Below, in pieces: positions 7,973-17,668 of a DNA stretch of 64,000 nucleotides. The stretch lies in the NCBI RefSeq assembly GCF_014640535.1, contig NZ_BMHD01000002.1, forward strand, positions 302,843-366,842. Direction: 5' to 3'. Positions within the stretch are counted from its first letter, which is position 1, and every line of letters begins with the position of its first letter. This stretch comes from Cnuibacter physcomitrellae. Its GTDB lineage: Bacteria; Actinomycetota; Actinomycetes; Actinomycetales; Microbacteriaceae. The translations under genes were made by a program, and so were the position numbers. The notes beneath the pieces are model-generated. The model had not been told where the DNA came from. It did no database searches and saw nothing but the letters and a program-made list of their open reading frames with translations.

Positions 7973-8476
7973 TCAGGCGGCGGCGGGCAGCGACAGGTAG
8001 TCCGCCCAGGCGGGCTCGGCCCGCTCGGCGCCCTTCACCGTCCAGCCCGCCTGGTAGGGCATGGCCGGCTCGAAGCGGAGCGACCATCCCATCTCTGCGG
8101 GGGTGCGGTTGCCCTTGATGTTGTTGCAGCGCAGGCAGCAGGCGACGAGGTTCTCCCAGCTGTCCTTGCCGCCACGGGAGCGCGGCTGCACGTGGTCGAT
8201 CGTCGACGCGTAGGCGCCGCAGTAGCCGCAGCGCTGCCCGTCGCGGCGGAGGACACCGCGGCGGGTGACGGGCATCATCCGGTTGAGGGGCACCCGCACG
8301 TAGCGGGTGAGCAGGATGACCGCCGGACGATCGTAGTCGTCGTCGATGCCGTGCACGGGATGCTCGTCATCCCGCTCCAGCACCCTCGCCTTGTCGTTCA
8401 TCACGAGGACGAGTGCTCGCTTGAACGACACCACACCGAGCGGTTCGTACCCTGCGTTGAGGACCAGTGTTCGCAT
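7973..8476 (-). CDS. HNH endonuclease family protein
   Basis: The start at 8476 (MRTLVLNAGYEP) is preceded by GGGAGAG, giving 167 residues. The HNH core is clear: CGYCGAYASTIDHVQPRSRGGKDSWENLVACCLRCNNIKGN, quoted here in outline, with two CxxC zinc pairs and the DH of the catalytic beta hairpin. The N-terminal LVLNAGYEPLGVVSFKRAL is typical of a widespread actinobacterial and cyanobacterial HNH family encoded in core genomes. The biological substrate is not known. It is downstream of nothing obvious in an operon. Confidence 0.88.
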   Translation of the reverse strand: MRTLVLNAGYEPLGVVSFKRALVLVMNDKARVLERDDEHPVHGIDDDYDRPAVILLTRYVRVPLNRMMPVTRRGVLRRDGQRCGYCGAYASTIDHVQPRSRGGKDSWENLVACCLRCNNIKGNRTPAEMGWSLRFEPAMPYQAGWTVKGAERAEPAWADYLSLPAAA

Positions 8477-8570
8477 GCTCTCCCTTTCGAAGACTCCCGC
8501 ACGGCTTGCGGGTGCTCGACGATTCACACACCGTCTCTCGAGGCTCGAGGAGTGCGAGGGGGCAACAAAA

Positions 8571-8597
8571 AAGGCGCTGTCGACATGACAGCGCCTT
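8571..8597 (-). terminator. Rho-independent terminator
   Basis: An 11-bp stem (aaggcgctgtc with gacagcgcctt) and a 5-nt loop are followed on the minus strand by a run of six T. It would end a minus-strand transcript arriving from the NlpC/P60 gene or from the small reading frame just upstream. Confidence 0.8.
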
Positions 8598-8700
8598 ACA
8601 TGCAGAGCTCAGATATCTGGCTCTGACACAGTCCACTCGTGTGCCTGCGGATTCGCAGCGCGACGCATTCCGTGGTGCGGATGGTCGTGCGGCGTATCAT
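8596..8700 (-). CDS. Possible 34-residue small protein
   Basis: An ATG at 8700 has AGGAG 5 nt upstream. The frame encodes 34 residues, basic at the N-terminus and with three cysteines. Its TAA overlaps the end of the terminator stem at 8571-8597, so a short transcript made for this peptide alone is conceivable. No family is recognised. It may be chance; the ribosome binding site and terminator are the only support. Confidence 0.3.
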   Translation of the reverse strand: MIRRTTIRTTECVALRIRRHTSGLCQSQISELCM

Positions 8701-8845
8701 CGGGCTCTCCTGATCCTCGAAAGATGATCAGGGACACCATAACCCACACGGATGCGGGCGAGGGCGCACACCGCGCGGATTCATGGGTGCGTAACGAAGT
8801 GTTTACACCCGACCTCGGAGGGGGTCGGACGACGAGCCGAGGGGA

Positions 8846-9970
8846 TCAGCCGACGTAGCGGGCGTAGTAGGGCGAGCCCCAGATGCCGCGGTACTCGACG
8901 TAGCGACCCCAGTCGGGCGAGTCGATCATCATGCCGCCGCCGGCGTAGATGCCGATGTGCTGACCCGGGTAGACCAGGAAGTCGCCGGGCTGAGCGTCGG
9001 CGGGATCGATCTGCACCATGAGCGCCGCCTGAGCGGAGACGCCGCGCGGGAGGCTGATGCCGAACGCGCCCATGACGTACTGGGTGAGGCCGTCGCAGGA
9101 GAAGCTCGTGTCGGGCGAGTTGCCGGTGCCGTAGGGCACCACGCCGACGAACTGCTGGGCATACGCGACGACGGCGGCACCGCTGTACGCGCTGGACGGC
9201 GGGGTGACCGCGAAGGGCGACCGCGAGGCGCTGCTCCCGGACGTCGCCGGCGTTGCAGCGGCGGCCCGCTCGGCGTCGAGCGCAGCCTGCGCCGCAGCCT
9301 GGGCGGCCTGCTCCGCCGCCGCGAGCTCCTCGGGGGTCGGGGCGGTGTAGCCGTCGCGGCTCACGGTGAGGATCGCGGTGGCGTTGGGGATCTGAAGCGT
9401 CTGGTCCTCGCCGAACGCGGTCGACGTCGCCTCGGGGTCGAAGCTGCCGCCGCCGCCGTAGGCGTAGGCGGGGAGGGCGGTCGTCGCGAACATGCCCGCG
9501 GCGAGCGCCATGACGAAGCCGGCGGCGACGGTGCGCTTGCGCGGCAGTCGAAGACGGGCGCGCTGCTGGCGCGCGCTGAACGCGGCCGGGACCACGGCAC
9601 TGCTCGCCGCGATGGGCTCCTTCGCCACCGGGACGGACGGCGTGGCCGTGGCGACCGGAGCGCGGTGTGCGGACGCAGCGGCGGTCGTCGCCGCAGCAGA
9701 ACGGACGACGGCGGTCGCCTTAGACGAGAGGACGATCGCGTTGCCGCGATCCGTTCCTGCCGTCGTCCTCGCCTCGCGCTCGCGACGCTCGCGGCGGGTG
9801 AGGGGCTGGTCGGCCGCGCTGCCGTGGGCTGCGCGGGTGGTGTCGGTGCTCGTCGGGTCGAGCGCGTCTCCAGCAGATGCCAAGTTGTTTCCTCCGGCAC
9901 TTCCTGGACCCCAGTCCATCCCCATCCGCACCGTAGTCGTGTGCTCAAAGTCGTCGAGGGACGGGGACAT
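8846..9970 (-). CDS. NlpC/P60 peptidoglycan endopeptidase
   Basis: The 374-residue protein has a long, Ala-rich cytoplasmic segment of about 145 residues, then a membrane or signal segment (VAAGFVMALAAGMFATTALPAYA). A variable Ala-rich linker leads to a C-terminal NlpC/P60 domain. The nucleophile is C292 in FSCDGLTQY and the base is H338 in GQHIGIY. The third position is D350 in MMIDSP, where many family members have His. It should cleave stem-peptide bonds in the cell wall during growth or division. The N-terminal extension is odd for a secreted protein, although the start ATG looks genuine because the family motif FEHTTTVR lies there. An MtrA-like box lies 100 bp upstream. Confidence 0.88.
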   Translation of the reverse strand: MSPSLDDFEHTTTVRMGMDWGPGSAGGNNLASAGDALDPTSTDTTRAAHGSAADQPLTRRERREREARTTAGTDRGNAIVLSSKATAVVRSAAATTAAASAHRAPVATATPSVPVAKEPIAASSAVVPAAFSARQQRARLRLPRKRTVAAGFVMALAAGMFATTALPAYAYGGGGSFDPEATSTAFGEDQTLQIPNATAILTVSRDGYTAPTPEELAAAEQAAQAAAQAALDAERAAAATPATSGSSASRSPFAVTPPSSAYSGAAVVAYAQQFVGVVPYGTGNSPDTSFSCDGLTQYVMGAFGISLPRGVSAQAALMVQIDPADAQPGDFLVYPGQHIGIYAGGGMMIDSPDWGRYVEYRGIWGSPYYARYVG

Positions 9971-10069
9971 GGAAGTGCCTCGACGTCGTCATGGATCGGC
10001 CGGAAGACCGATCAGACTCGAAAGACCATACGCGACGAGATGGGACTTGTCATCTCAACACGCCAGTTT

Positions 10070-10085
10070 TTAACGTTTTGGTAAC
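10070..10085. promoter_or_regulatory. Possible MtrA box
   Basis: TTAAC (10070-10074) and GTAAC (10081-10085) form a direct repeat with 11-bp period, like the GTAAC-N6-GTAAC sites described for MtrA in actinobacteria. MtrA often controls wall hydrolases, and the site lies 100 bp upstream of the NlpC/P60 gene. One mismatch makes this tentative. Confidence 0.35.
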
Positions 10086-10095
10086 AGCCGATGTC

Positions 10096-10788
10096 TCAGA
10101 CGCCCACGAAGATGTGGCTCGCGACCTCGTTCGGCAGCTCCAGGCCCTGCTCGAACCCGTCCACCTCGACCAGGACGTACGAGCCGGCGGACGAGAACGC
10201 GGCCGTGTTGCCCGGCACCACTCCCGACTGCTTGAGCTGCAGGAGCAGCTCGGGGTCGGTCTGCGCGGGCTCGCCCAGTCGGCGGATCGTCTTCCGCTGC
10301 GGACCCACGGCGCCGTGGACCAGCGTGACGATGTTGACGACGCCCTTGGTGAAGGGGGCGGTCGCCTCCTCGCCGAAGGCGTCGAGGCCCGGGATCGGGT
10401 TGCCGTAGGGCGACTCCCGCGGGTGGTCGAGCATGTCGAGGATGCGCAGCTCTACCTGCTCGCTCATCACATGCTCCCAGCGGCATGCCTCCTCGTGCAC
10501 CAGCTCCCAGTCGAGGCCGATGACATCGCTGAGCAGCCGCTCGGCCAGCCGGTGCTTGCGCATCACGGACACGGCCTTGCGGCGGCCCGGCTCCGTGAGC
10601 TCGAGGTGGCGGTCGCCGGACACGACGACGAGGCCGTCGCGCTCCATGCGCCCCACGGTCTGCGACACCGTCGGGCCCGAGTGCCCCAGCCGCTCGGAGA
10701 TGCGCGCGCGCAGCGGCACGATGTTCTCCTCCTCGAGCTCGAGGATCGTGCGGAGATACATCTCGGTGGTGTCGATGAGGTCTGTCAA
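10096..10788 (-). CDS. DtxR/IdeR-family metal-dependent repressor
   Basis: The protein has 230 residues from a TTG at 10788, chosen because GAGGAG lies 6 nt upstream and LIDTTEMYLRTILELEEEN is the usual family N-terminus. An N-terminal winged helix (GPTVSQTVGRMERDGLV) is followed by a dimerisation and metal domain with CRWEHVMSEQVE. A C-terminal SH3-like domain runs from about residue 140. It should sense Fe(II) or Mn(II) and repress uptake genes; which metal cannot be decided. It is divergent from serC, with a shared 90-bp promoter region. Confidence 0.9.
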   Translation of the reverse strand: MTDLIDTTEMYLRTILELEEENIVPLRARISERLGHSGPTVSQTVGRMERDGLVVVSGDRHLELTEPGRRKAVSVMRKHRLAERLLSDVIGLDWELVHEEACRWEHVMSEQVELRILDMLDHPRESPYGNPIPGLDAFGEEATAPFTKGVVNIVTLVHGAVGPQRKTIRRLGEPAQTDPELLLQLKQSGVVPGNTAAFSSAGSYVLVEVDGFEQGLELPNEVASHIFVGV

Positions 10789-10830
10789 GAAAAGCTCCTC
10801 GCCGTCAGACGCGTATCGCTGACAGCCTAG

Positions 10831-11994
<1,164 letters not shown>

Positions 11995-12020
11995 GGCGTC
12001 AGCGCCGTCGCTTCGTCACG

Positions 12021-12065
12021 GAATACAGGAAAGCCCCGCGATATCTGCGGGGCTTTCCTGTATTC
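12021..12065. terminator. Bidirectional terminator
   Basis: A perfect 19-bp inverted repeat (gaatacaggaaagccccgc and its complement) with a 7-nt loop lies between convergent serC and the DUF3027 gene. It can end both transcripts. Confidence 0.8.
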
Positions 12066-12081
12066 CATGATGAAGAGCGGC

Positions 12082-13206
12082 CTACGGGCGGTCGTCGGCC
12101 TCGTCAGAGCTCGAGGCAGCGTCCTCCGGCGAGGACGCGGCGTCCGGGTCGAGGGCCTCGTCGTCGAGGTCGTCCAGGTCGTCGAGGACGTCGTCGACGA
12201 GGTCGTCCTCGTCCAGGTCATCGAGCGCGTCGTCGTCGAGAGAGTCCTCGTCGTCGTCCGAGTCGTCGGAGTCGTCATCGTCCGTCGAGTCGTCATCGTC
12301 GTCGTCGGAGTCGTCATCGTCGAGCGAATCCTCGTCGAGGGCGTCGTCGGACTCCTCCGACTCGTCGTCGGACTCCTCGGGCTCCTCCTCCGCCGCAGCC
12401 TCTGCCGCTGCGGCCTGGGCCGCTCGCCACTCGGCGAGCCGCTCCGACCACGGGACCCAGTCGGGCGCCAGCAGCGCGTCCTCGCCGGGGAGGAGCTCGG
12501 TCTCGAGCACGGTGGGCTCAGAGCCGTCGTCGACGCGGGCCAGGGTCGCGGTCCAGTGCCACCCTGGGTATCCCCGGAGCGTGGTCGCGAAGTGGATGCT
12601 CAGCACGTGCTCGCCCTGGGCCTGGAAGCCCACCACGTCGCCGATGGTGGAGTCGTCGGTGATCTCCCGCAGGCCCGCCCGGGCCAGCTCCACCGACTCG
12701 AGCAGCACCGGGTCGGGCTCGTACACGACGACCTCGACCTCGGTCTCCTCGACCTGCTCGTCGGAGTCGTCCTGGTCGGACTCCTGTGCGTCGGAATCGC
12801 CCTCGACGACCTCCGCCTCAGCGGGCTCGGCGGACTCGTCGGGGGCCTCGCCCTCCGGGGCGTCGGTCTTCGAGGACCCGGTCGGCTCCGACTCGGCGGG
12901 CTCATCACCCGAGGTCGGGGCCTCAGCCTCCGCCGCGTCGCCGAGCTCGGCGGCATCCGCCGTGTCAGCGGCCGCAGTCACCTCAGTACCCTCGGTCGTC
13001 AGAGGCGCATCCCCATCCGAAGGTGCAGCGGCGTTGGAAGGCGCATCCGCGCTCACAGGCGCATCCGCATCAGCACCCACAAGCGCATCCACACCCGCAT
13101 CCGAAGGTGCATCCGGGCTCACGAGAGCATCCGCATCCGGACCGGAGGGCGCGTCCGCGCGCTCAGCGTCCGAGCCCAGGGCGTCCCCGGCGTCGGTCCC
13201 GCTCAC
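12082..13206 (-). CDS. DUF3027 family acidic protein
   Basis: The 374-residue protein has a conserved middle (about residues 165-270: ARAGLREITDD, HFATTLRGYPGWHWTATLARV, APDWVPWSERLAEW) that is typical of DUF3027 in actinobacteria. Both flanks are low-complexity. The N-terminal 160 residues are Ala/Asp/Glu/Ser-rich, and the last 95 are almost entirely Asp, Glu and Ser. The GTG start overlaps the stop of the cold-shock gene by four bases, so the two are translationally coupled. The function is unknown. The strong negative charge suggests interaction with a basic partner, which is inference. Confidence 0.82.
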   Translation of the reverse strand: MSGTDAGDALGSDAERADAPSGPDADALVSPDAPSDAGVDALVGADADAPVSADAPSNAAAPSDGDAPLTTEGTEVTAAADTADAAELGDAAEAEAPTSGDEPAESEPTGSSKTDAPEGEAPDESAEPAEAEVVEGDSDAQESDQDDSDEQVEETEVEVVVYEPDPVLLESVELARAGLREITDDSTIGDVVGFQAQGEHVLSIHFATTLRGYPGWHWTATLARVDDGSEPTVLETELLPGEDALLAPDWVPWSERLAEWRAAQAAAAEAAAEEEPEESDDESEESDDALDEDSLDDDDSDDDDDDSTDDDDSDDSDDDEDSLDDDALDDLDEDDLVDDVLDDLDDLDDEALDPDAASSPEDAASSSDEADDRP

Positions 13207-13583
13207 GCGTCGAGCTCGTCGGCCACCCGGCGCAGCAGCGTCGCGACCTTGCGGCTGTGGGCGTTGTCGGGGTAGCGCCCGCGCTTGAGGTTCCCGCCCA
13301 CCGCGTCGAGCACCTTCACGAGGTCCTCCACGATGACCGCCATGTCGTCGGCGGGCTTGCGCGACATCTTCACCATGCTGACGGGGGCCTCGAGCAGCCG
13401 CGCCGAGAGCGCCTGCGCACCGCGCTTGCCGTCGGCGATGCCGAACTCGAGCCGCGTGCCCGCCTTCACCTTCGCGCCGGCGGGCAGGGCCGACGCGTGC
13501 AGGAAGACCTCCTGGCCGTCGTCGGTGCTGACGAACCCGAAGCCCTTCTCCTCGTCGTAGAACTTCACCTTGCCGGTCGGCAT
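13203..13583 (-). CDS. Cold-shock domain protein with C-terminal extension
   Basis: The first 65 residues are a cold-shock OB fold with KGFGFVS and VFLHASAL as RNA-binding strands. A further 60 helical residues extend it to 126. Actinobacteria carry such longer Csp proteins next to DUF3027, as here. Single-stranded nucleic acid binding is expected. The DUF3027 gene follows with a GTGA overlap. It diverges from the small membrane protein at 13660. Confidence 0.88.
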   Translation of the reverse strand: MPTGKVKFYDEEKGFGFVSTDDGQEVFLHASALPAGAKVKAGTRLEFGIADGKRGAQALSARLLEAPVSMVKMSRKPADDMAVIVEDLVKVLDAVGGNLKRGRYPDNAHSRKVATLLRRVADELDA

Positions 13584-13659
13584 CTGTCGAACTCCTCGTC
13601 GCTGTCGCCGCGGTTCTCGCGGCTCAGATGAGTTTACCGTTGCCCGTATCCTTGGAAGC

Positions 13660-13926
13660 GTGAGCGACGACCAACGGCAGCCTGCGAGCCGCCTTCAGCG
13701 CACCCTCGGGTTCATGATCATCTCGGTGATCGGCCTGTCGGTGCTGTGCTTCTTCGCGATCATCATCGCGACGGCCGTCGGAGTCCACGACTTCACCCCG
13801 GCCCCCTGGCCCGTGATCGGGCTGCTCCCGGTGATCGGTCTGCCGATCGGCTTCGTGCTGATCTTCGTGCTCCTCATCATCAGCATCCGCGCCCGCGGCC
13901 GCGAGAACCGCAACGGGGGTCGGTGA
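13660..13926 (+). CDS. Small two-TM membrane protein
   Basis: The GTG at 13660 has GGAAG close upstream and gives 88 residues. Two hydrophobic segments are seen (LGFMIISVIGLSVLCFFAII and LLPVIGLPIGFVLIFVLL), followed by a basic tail. The stop overlaps the GTG of the helicase-associated gene by four bases, indicating a shared operon. No family function is known to me. Confidence 0.7.
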   Translation: MSDDQRQPASRLQRTLGFMIISVIGLSVLCFFAIIIATAVGVHDFTPAPWPVIGLLPVIGLPIGFVLIFVLLIISIRARGRENRNGGR

Positions 13927-15815
13927 GCGCACCGCTCGACCTCGCGCGTGAGCTGTCGGCTCGCGACGCCGACGACCTGGCGACTCTCCTGACCGCCAGG
14001 GAGATCGGCGGACGATCCCTGCGCGATCTCTTCGATCTCGCCGACGCCCTGCTCGACGACGCCTCGATCCTCGCCGCGCTCGCCCCGCTGCCGCGAGGAG
14101 CGCTCGAGCGACTCGCCGCGGGTGAGCCGCTCGACGCGAGCGAGGCGAGCAGCGCGAGCGACGTGAGCAGCGCGAGCGACGTGAGCAGCGCGAGCGACAC
14201 AGACGAGGCGGACGACGCCGATCCCAGCGAGAGCGCCCGCACGGCGCGGCGGCTCGCCCTCATCGACCAGCACGGCCGCCCGTTCGCTCCCGTCGTGGCG
14301 GTGGCGGCCCGCGTCCTCGCGGACGCACCGCGCGCCGAGCACCCCTCCGACGACGCGCTCCCCGCTCCGACCGACCCCGCCGTCGGCACCGACCCCTCCA
14401 TCGGCACCACCCCCTCCGTCGAGGCGGACGCCGCGGAGCGCGCCACCGCCGCGGTGCTCGGCGTGCACGAGCTCCTCGACGTCCTCCGCGGCTCGCGGGT
14501 GCGCTGGCGCGCCCGCGGCGGCATCGCGGTGGCCGACGAGCGCCGCCTGAGCACGGACCTCGACCCGCAGCACGCCGACGTGTCGCAGCTCGCCCAGCTC
14601 GCGCTCGACGCGGGCCTCGCCGCCGTCGAGTCCGATCTCCTCCTGCCGACGGACGAGGCGGCCTCCTGGTCGACCCTTCCCGCGCCCGAGCGCTGGCATC
14701 GCCTCCTCGTGGGGTGGTTCAGGGCGCTGCCGCGTCCGCTCGCGTCGGTCGTGATCGACCGCCCGTCCCTGCTGGCGGACCCGTCCGCCCTCCTGACGGC
14801 GCTCAGAGCGGCCTTCCCCGCCGTCTCCGCGGAGGTCGTCGAGGCCGTGCCGACCGCGACGGCGATGGCGGATGCGCTCGGGCTGGTGGCCTCCGGCCAC
14901 CCGTCCTCGCTCGGGAACGCGCTCTCGGGCTCCGCGGGTCCGGAGGCGTTCGCCGGGTCCTTCCCCACCCCGGTCGACCGGGTCTATCTGCTCGACGATC
15001 TGTCGATCGTGTCGCCCGGCCCGCTCGCTCCCGACCTCGACGCCCGCCTTCGCGAGCTCGCGACCGTCGAGTCGCGCGGACTCGCGACCACGTACCGGAT
15101 CTCTCGCGGAAGCCTCGATCGCGCTCTCTCCGCCGGGGTGACGGAGGAGCGGATGCGCGACCTGCTCGTGCGCCTCTCTCTCACCGGCATCCCCCAGGCG
15201 CTCGACTACCTCCTCCGCGAGGCTGCGGCCGCCCATGGGCGACTGCGTGTCGAATCGGTCGACGGCGACACGCTGATCAAGGCGGACGAGGCGCGGCTCA
15301 CCGAGGAGATCTCCGTCCACCAGTCGCTGTCCGCCCTCCGGCTCGAGCGGATCGACGCGGCGACCCTCCGCACGTCGCGAGCGCGCGACGCGGTCTACTG
15401 GATGCTCGTCGACGCCGGCTACGCCCCCAGCGCGTGGCAGGACGGACGGGAGGTCCCCCTGTCGAGGGCGAGGATCGCACACCCGCCCCAGACCGAGGGG
15501 ACGCTCGACGGATCGCCGAGGACCGAGGCCCTGCAGGTGGCCACGCGCCTGCTCGCCGCCACGCCGCCGATGGTCGACGACACCTCCGCCTGGAACACCC
15601 GCGAGCTCGAGAGAGCCCTCCGCGCCCGCGAGAGGGTGCGTCTCGGCGTCCGGATGCCCGACGGCACCCTGCGCGTGATCGTCGCGCTGCCGCTCGGACT
15701 CTCCGGCGGGAGGTTGCGGTTCTCCGACACGGGGGCCGGCGTGGAGCGCACGGTCCCCCTCCGGAGCATCGACGACGTCGCGCCCGAGACCGACGCCGCG
15801 GGTGCATCCACGTAG
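13923..15815 (+). CDS. Helicase-associated domain protein
   Basis: The 630-residue protein starts at a GTG overlapping the previous stop. The C-terminal half matches the helicase-associated fold found beside XPB genes in actinobacteria (YRISRGSLDRAL, SLTGIPQALDYLLREAAAAHG, LRTSRARDAVYWMLVDAGYAP). An N-terminal winged-helix-like region runs from about 1-70. It contains an internal threefold repeat of SSASDV near residues 75-95 and a long acidic linker. It probably assists the XPB-like helicase encoded next, in DNA repair. That role is inferred from neighbourhood. Confidence 0.8.
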   Translation: MSAPLDLARELSARDADDLATLLTAREIGGRSLRDLFDLADALLDDASILAALAPLPRGALERLAAGEPLDASEASSASDVSSASDVSSASDTDEADDADPSESARTARRLALIDQHGRPFAPVVAVAARVLADAPRAEHPSDDALPAPTDPAVGTDPSIGTTPSVEADAAERATAAVLGVHELLDVLRGSRVRWRARGGIAVADERRLSTDLDPQHADVSQLAQLALDAGLAAVESDLLLPTDEAASWSTLPAPERWHRLLVGWFRALPRPLASVVIDRPSLLADPSALLTALRAAFPAVSAEVVEAVPTATAMADALGLVASGHPSSLGNALSGSAGPEAFAGSFPTPVDRVYLLDDLSIVSPGPLAPDLDARLRELATVESRGLATTYRISRGSLDRALSAGVTEERMRDLLVRLSLTGIPQALDYLLREAAAAHGRLRVESVDGDTLIKADEARLTEEISVHQSLSALRLERIDAATLRTSRARDAVYWMLVDAGYAPSAWQDGREVPLSRARIAHPPQTEGTLDGSPRTEALQVATRLLAATPPMVDDTSAWNTRELERALRARERVRLGVRMPDGTLRVIVALPLGLSGGRLRFSDTGAGVERTVPLRSIDDVAPETDAAGAST

Positions 15816-15892
15816 AACCGCCCACCGCATCCGCGTAGAACCGCCGCGGGCGCATCCGGGTAGAACCGCCCACCGCATCCGTCGAGACCGCC
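15804..15892. repeat. Four 23-25 bp direct repeats
   Basis: Copies beginning gcatcc and continuing with a form of gtagaaccgcc start at 15804, 15827, 15852 and 15875. The first overlaps the 3' end of the helicase-associated gene; the rest fill the gap before the XPB gene. The last copy is degenerate. Function is unknown. Confidence 0.65.
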
Positions 15893-15944
15893 GACGCGGC
15901 CCCGCGGGCCGCCACCCCCACCATCGCGGGTAGGATGGACGGTC

Positions 15945-17585
15945 ATGCCCAACGGACCTCTCATCGTCCAGAGCGACCGCACCGTGCTCCTCGAGGTCGC
16001 CCATCCCGACGCCGAAGCCGCGCGCCACGAGCTCGCGGCCTTCGCCGAGCTGGAGCGCGCTCCCGAGCACGTGCACACCTACCGGGTGACGCGGCTCGGC
16101 CTGTGGAACGCGCGCGCCGCGGGCCACACCTCCGACGAGATCCTGGGCGTGCTCGAGCGCTGGTCGAAGTTCCCGGTGCCGCAGGCGGTGAGCGTCGACG
16201 TCGCCGAGACCGTCGCCCGCTACGGCAGGCTCGTGATCGACCGCCGCGACGACGGCGAGCTCGTCCTGCGCTCCACCGAGCCCGCGATCCTGTCGGAGAT
16301 CGCCCGCGGCAAGCGCGTCGCACCCCTCCTCACCGGGCGGGTCGACGACACCTCGTACACGGTGCAGGCGTGGGCACGCGGGCAGCTCAAGCAGGAGCTC
16401 ATCAAGCTCGGCTGGCCCGCCGACGACCTCGCCGGCTTCACGCCGGGCACGCCCCACGACATCGACCTCGACGAGACCGCGTGGCACCTGCGCGACTACC
16501 AGCAGCAGGCCGTCACGAGCTTCGTCGACCATGGCTCGGGAGTCGTCGTGCTCCCCTGCGGCGCGGGCAAGACGCTGGTGGGCGCGGGCGCGATGGCCGA
16601 GATCAAGGCGAACACGCTCATCCTCGTCACCAACACCGTCTCGGCGAGGCAGTGGCGCAGCGAGCTGCTCCGTCGCACGAGCCTCACCGAGGACGAGATC
16701 GGCGAGTACTCGGGCGCGGTGAAGGACGTCAAGCCGGTCACGATTGCGACCTACCAGATCCTCACCTCCAAGCGCGGCGGGGCGTACCGCCACCTCGAGC
16801 TGCTCGACGCGCTCGACTGGGGCCTCATCGTCTACGACGAGGTGCACCTCCTCCCCGCCCCCGTGTTCAAGCTCACCGCCGACCTCCAGGCTCGCCGTCG
16901 GCTCGGCCTCACGGCGACGCTCGTGCGGGAGGACGGTCGCGAGTCCGACGTCTTCAGCCTGATCGGGCCCAAGCGCTACGACGCGCCCTGGAAGGAGATC
17001 GAGGCGCAGGGCTACATCTCCCCCGCGGAGTGCTTCGAGGTGCGGGTCGACCTGTCGCACTCGGAGCGGCTCGAGTACGCCGCGGCGGCCGACGACGAGC
17101 GCTACCGCCTCGCGGCGAGCGCCCCCGAGAAGCTCGCCGCCACGCGCGAGCTGATCGACCGTCACCCGGGCGAGCAGGTGCTCGTCATCGGGCAGTACCT
17201 CGACCAGCTCGAGGCGCTGTCGGAGGCCCTCGACGTCCCGCAGATCACCGGCGCCACCCCGGTCGACGAGCGCGAGCGGCTGTTCCAGGCGTTCCGCGAC
17301 GGGGAGGAGCGGATCCTCGTGGTCAGCAAGGTCGCCAACTTCTCGGTCGACCTCCCGGAGGCGTCGGTGGCCATCCAGGTGTCGGGCTCCTTCGGATCGC
17401 GGCAGGAGGAGGCGCAGCGGCTCGGCCGGCTGCTCCGACCCAAGGAGTCCGGCCACACCGCCTCGTTCTACACGCTCGTCACGCGCGACACGGTGGACGC
17501 CGAGTTCGCTCAGAACCGCCAGCGGTTCCTCGCCGAGCAGGGCTACTCGTACCGGATCCTCGACGCCGACACGATCGCAGCGTAG
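15945..17585 (+). CDS. XPB-type DNA repair helicase
   Basis: This 546-residue superfamily 2 helicase has Walker A LPCGAGKT at 203-210, DEVH at 298-301, then GLTATLVREDGRE, which contains the RED motif specific to XPB. A C-terminal helicase domain carries QEEAQRLGRLLRP as motif VI. An N-terminal damage-recognition-like region covers about 1-180. Such bacterial XPB proteins unwind DNA 3' to 5' and are thought to act in repair. The short gap to the helicase-associated gene suggests one operon. Confidence 0.93.
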   Translation: MPNGPLIVQSDRTVLLEVAHPDAEAARHELAAFAELERAPEHVHTYRVTRLGLWNARAAGHTSDEILGVLERWSKFPVPQAVSVDVAETVARYGRLVIDRRDDGELVLRSTEPAILSEIARGKRVAPLLTGRVDDTSYTVQAWARGQLKQELIKLGWPADDLAGFTPGTPHDIDLDETAWHLRDYQQQAVTSFVDHGSGVVVLPCGAGKTLVGAGAMAEIKANTLILVTNTVSARQWRSELLRRTSLTEDEIGEYSGAVKDVKPVTIATYQILTSKRGGAYRHLELLDALDWGLIVYDEVHLLPAPVFKLTADLQARRRLGLTATLVREDGRESDVFSLIGPKRYDAPWKEIEAQGYISPAECFEVRVDLSHSERLEYAAAADDERYRLAASAPEKLAATRELIDRHPGEQVLVIGQYLDQLEALSEALDVPQITGATPVDERERLFQAFRDGEERILVVSKVANFSVDLPEASVAIQVSGSFGSRQEEAQRLGRLLRPKESGHTASFYTLVTRDTVDAEFAQNRQRFLAEQGYSYRILDADTIAA

Positions 17586-17668
17586 ACCCACGCGGCACCC
17601 CGGCCGCGCACCGACCGCGCCCGACTGACGTTCAGGTTCGACACAGCTGACGCGCAGAGAATGGTGCC

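Noticed and set aside
9971-10095. c-di-AMP riboswitch before the NlpC/P60 gene
   Set aside because: The leader is only 125 bp and lacks the conserved core I know for that class.
13695-17591. 1298-residue open frame on the minus strand
   Set aside because: It is antisense to the helicase-associated and XPB genes, has Arg/Gly/Glu-rich shadow composition and no domains.
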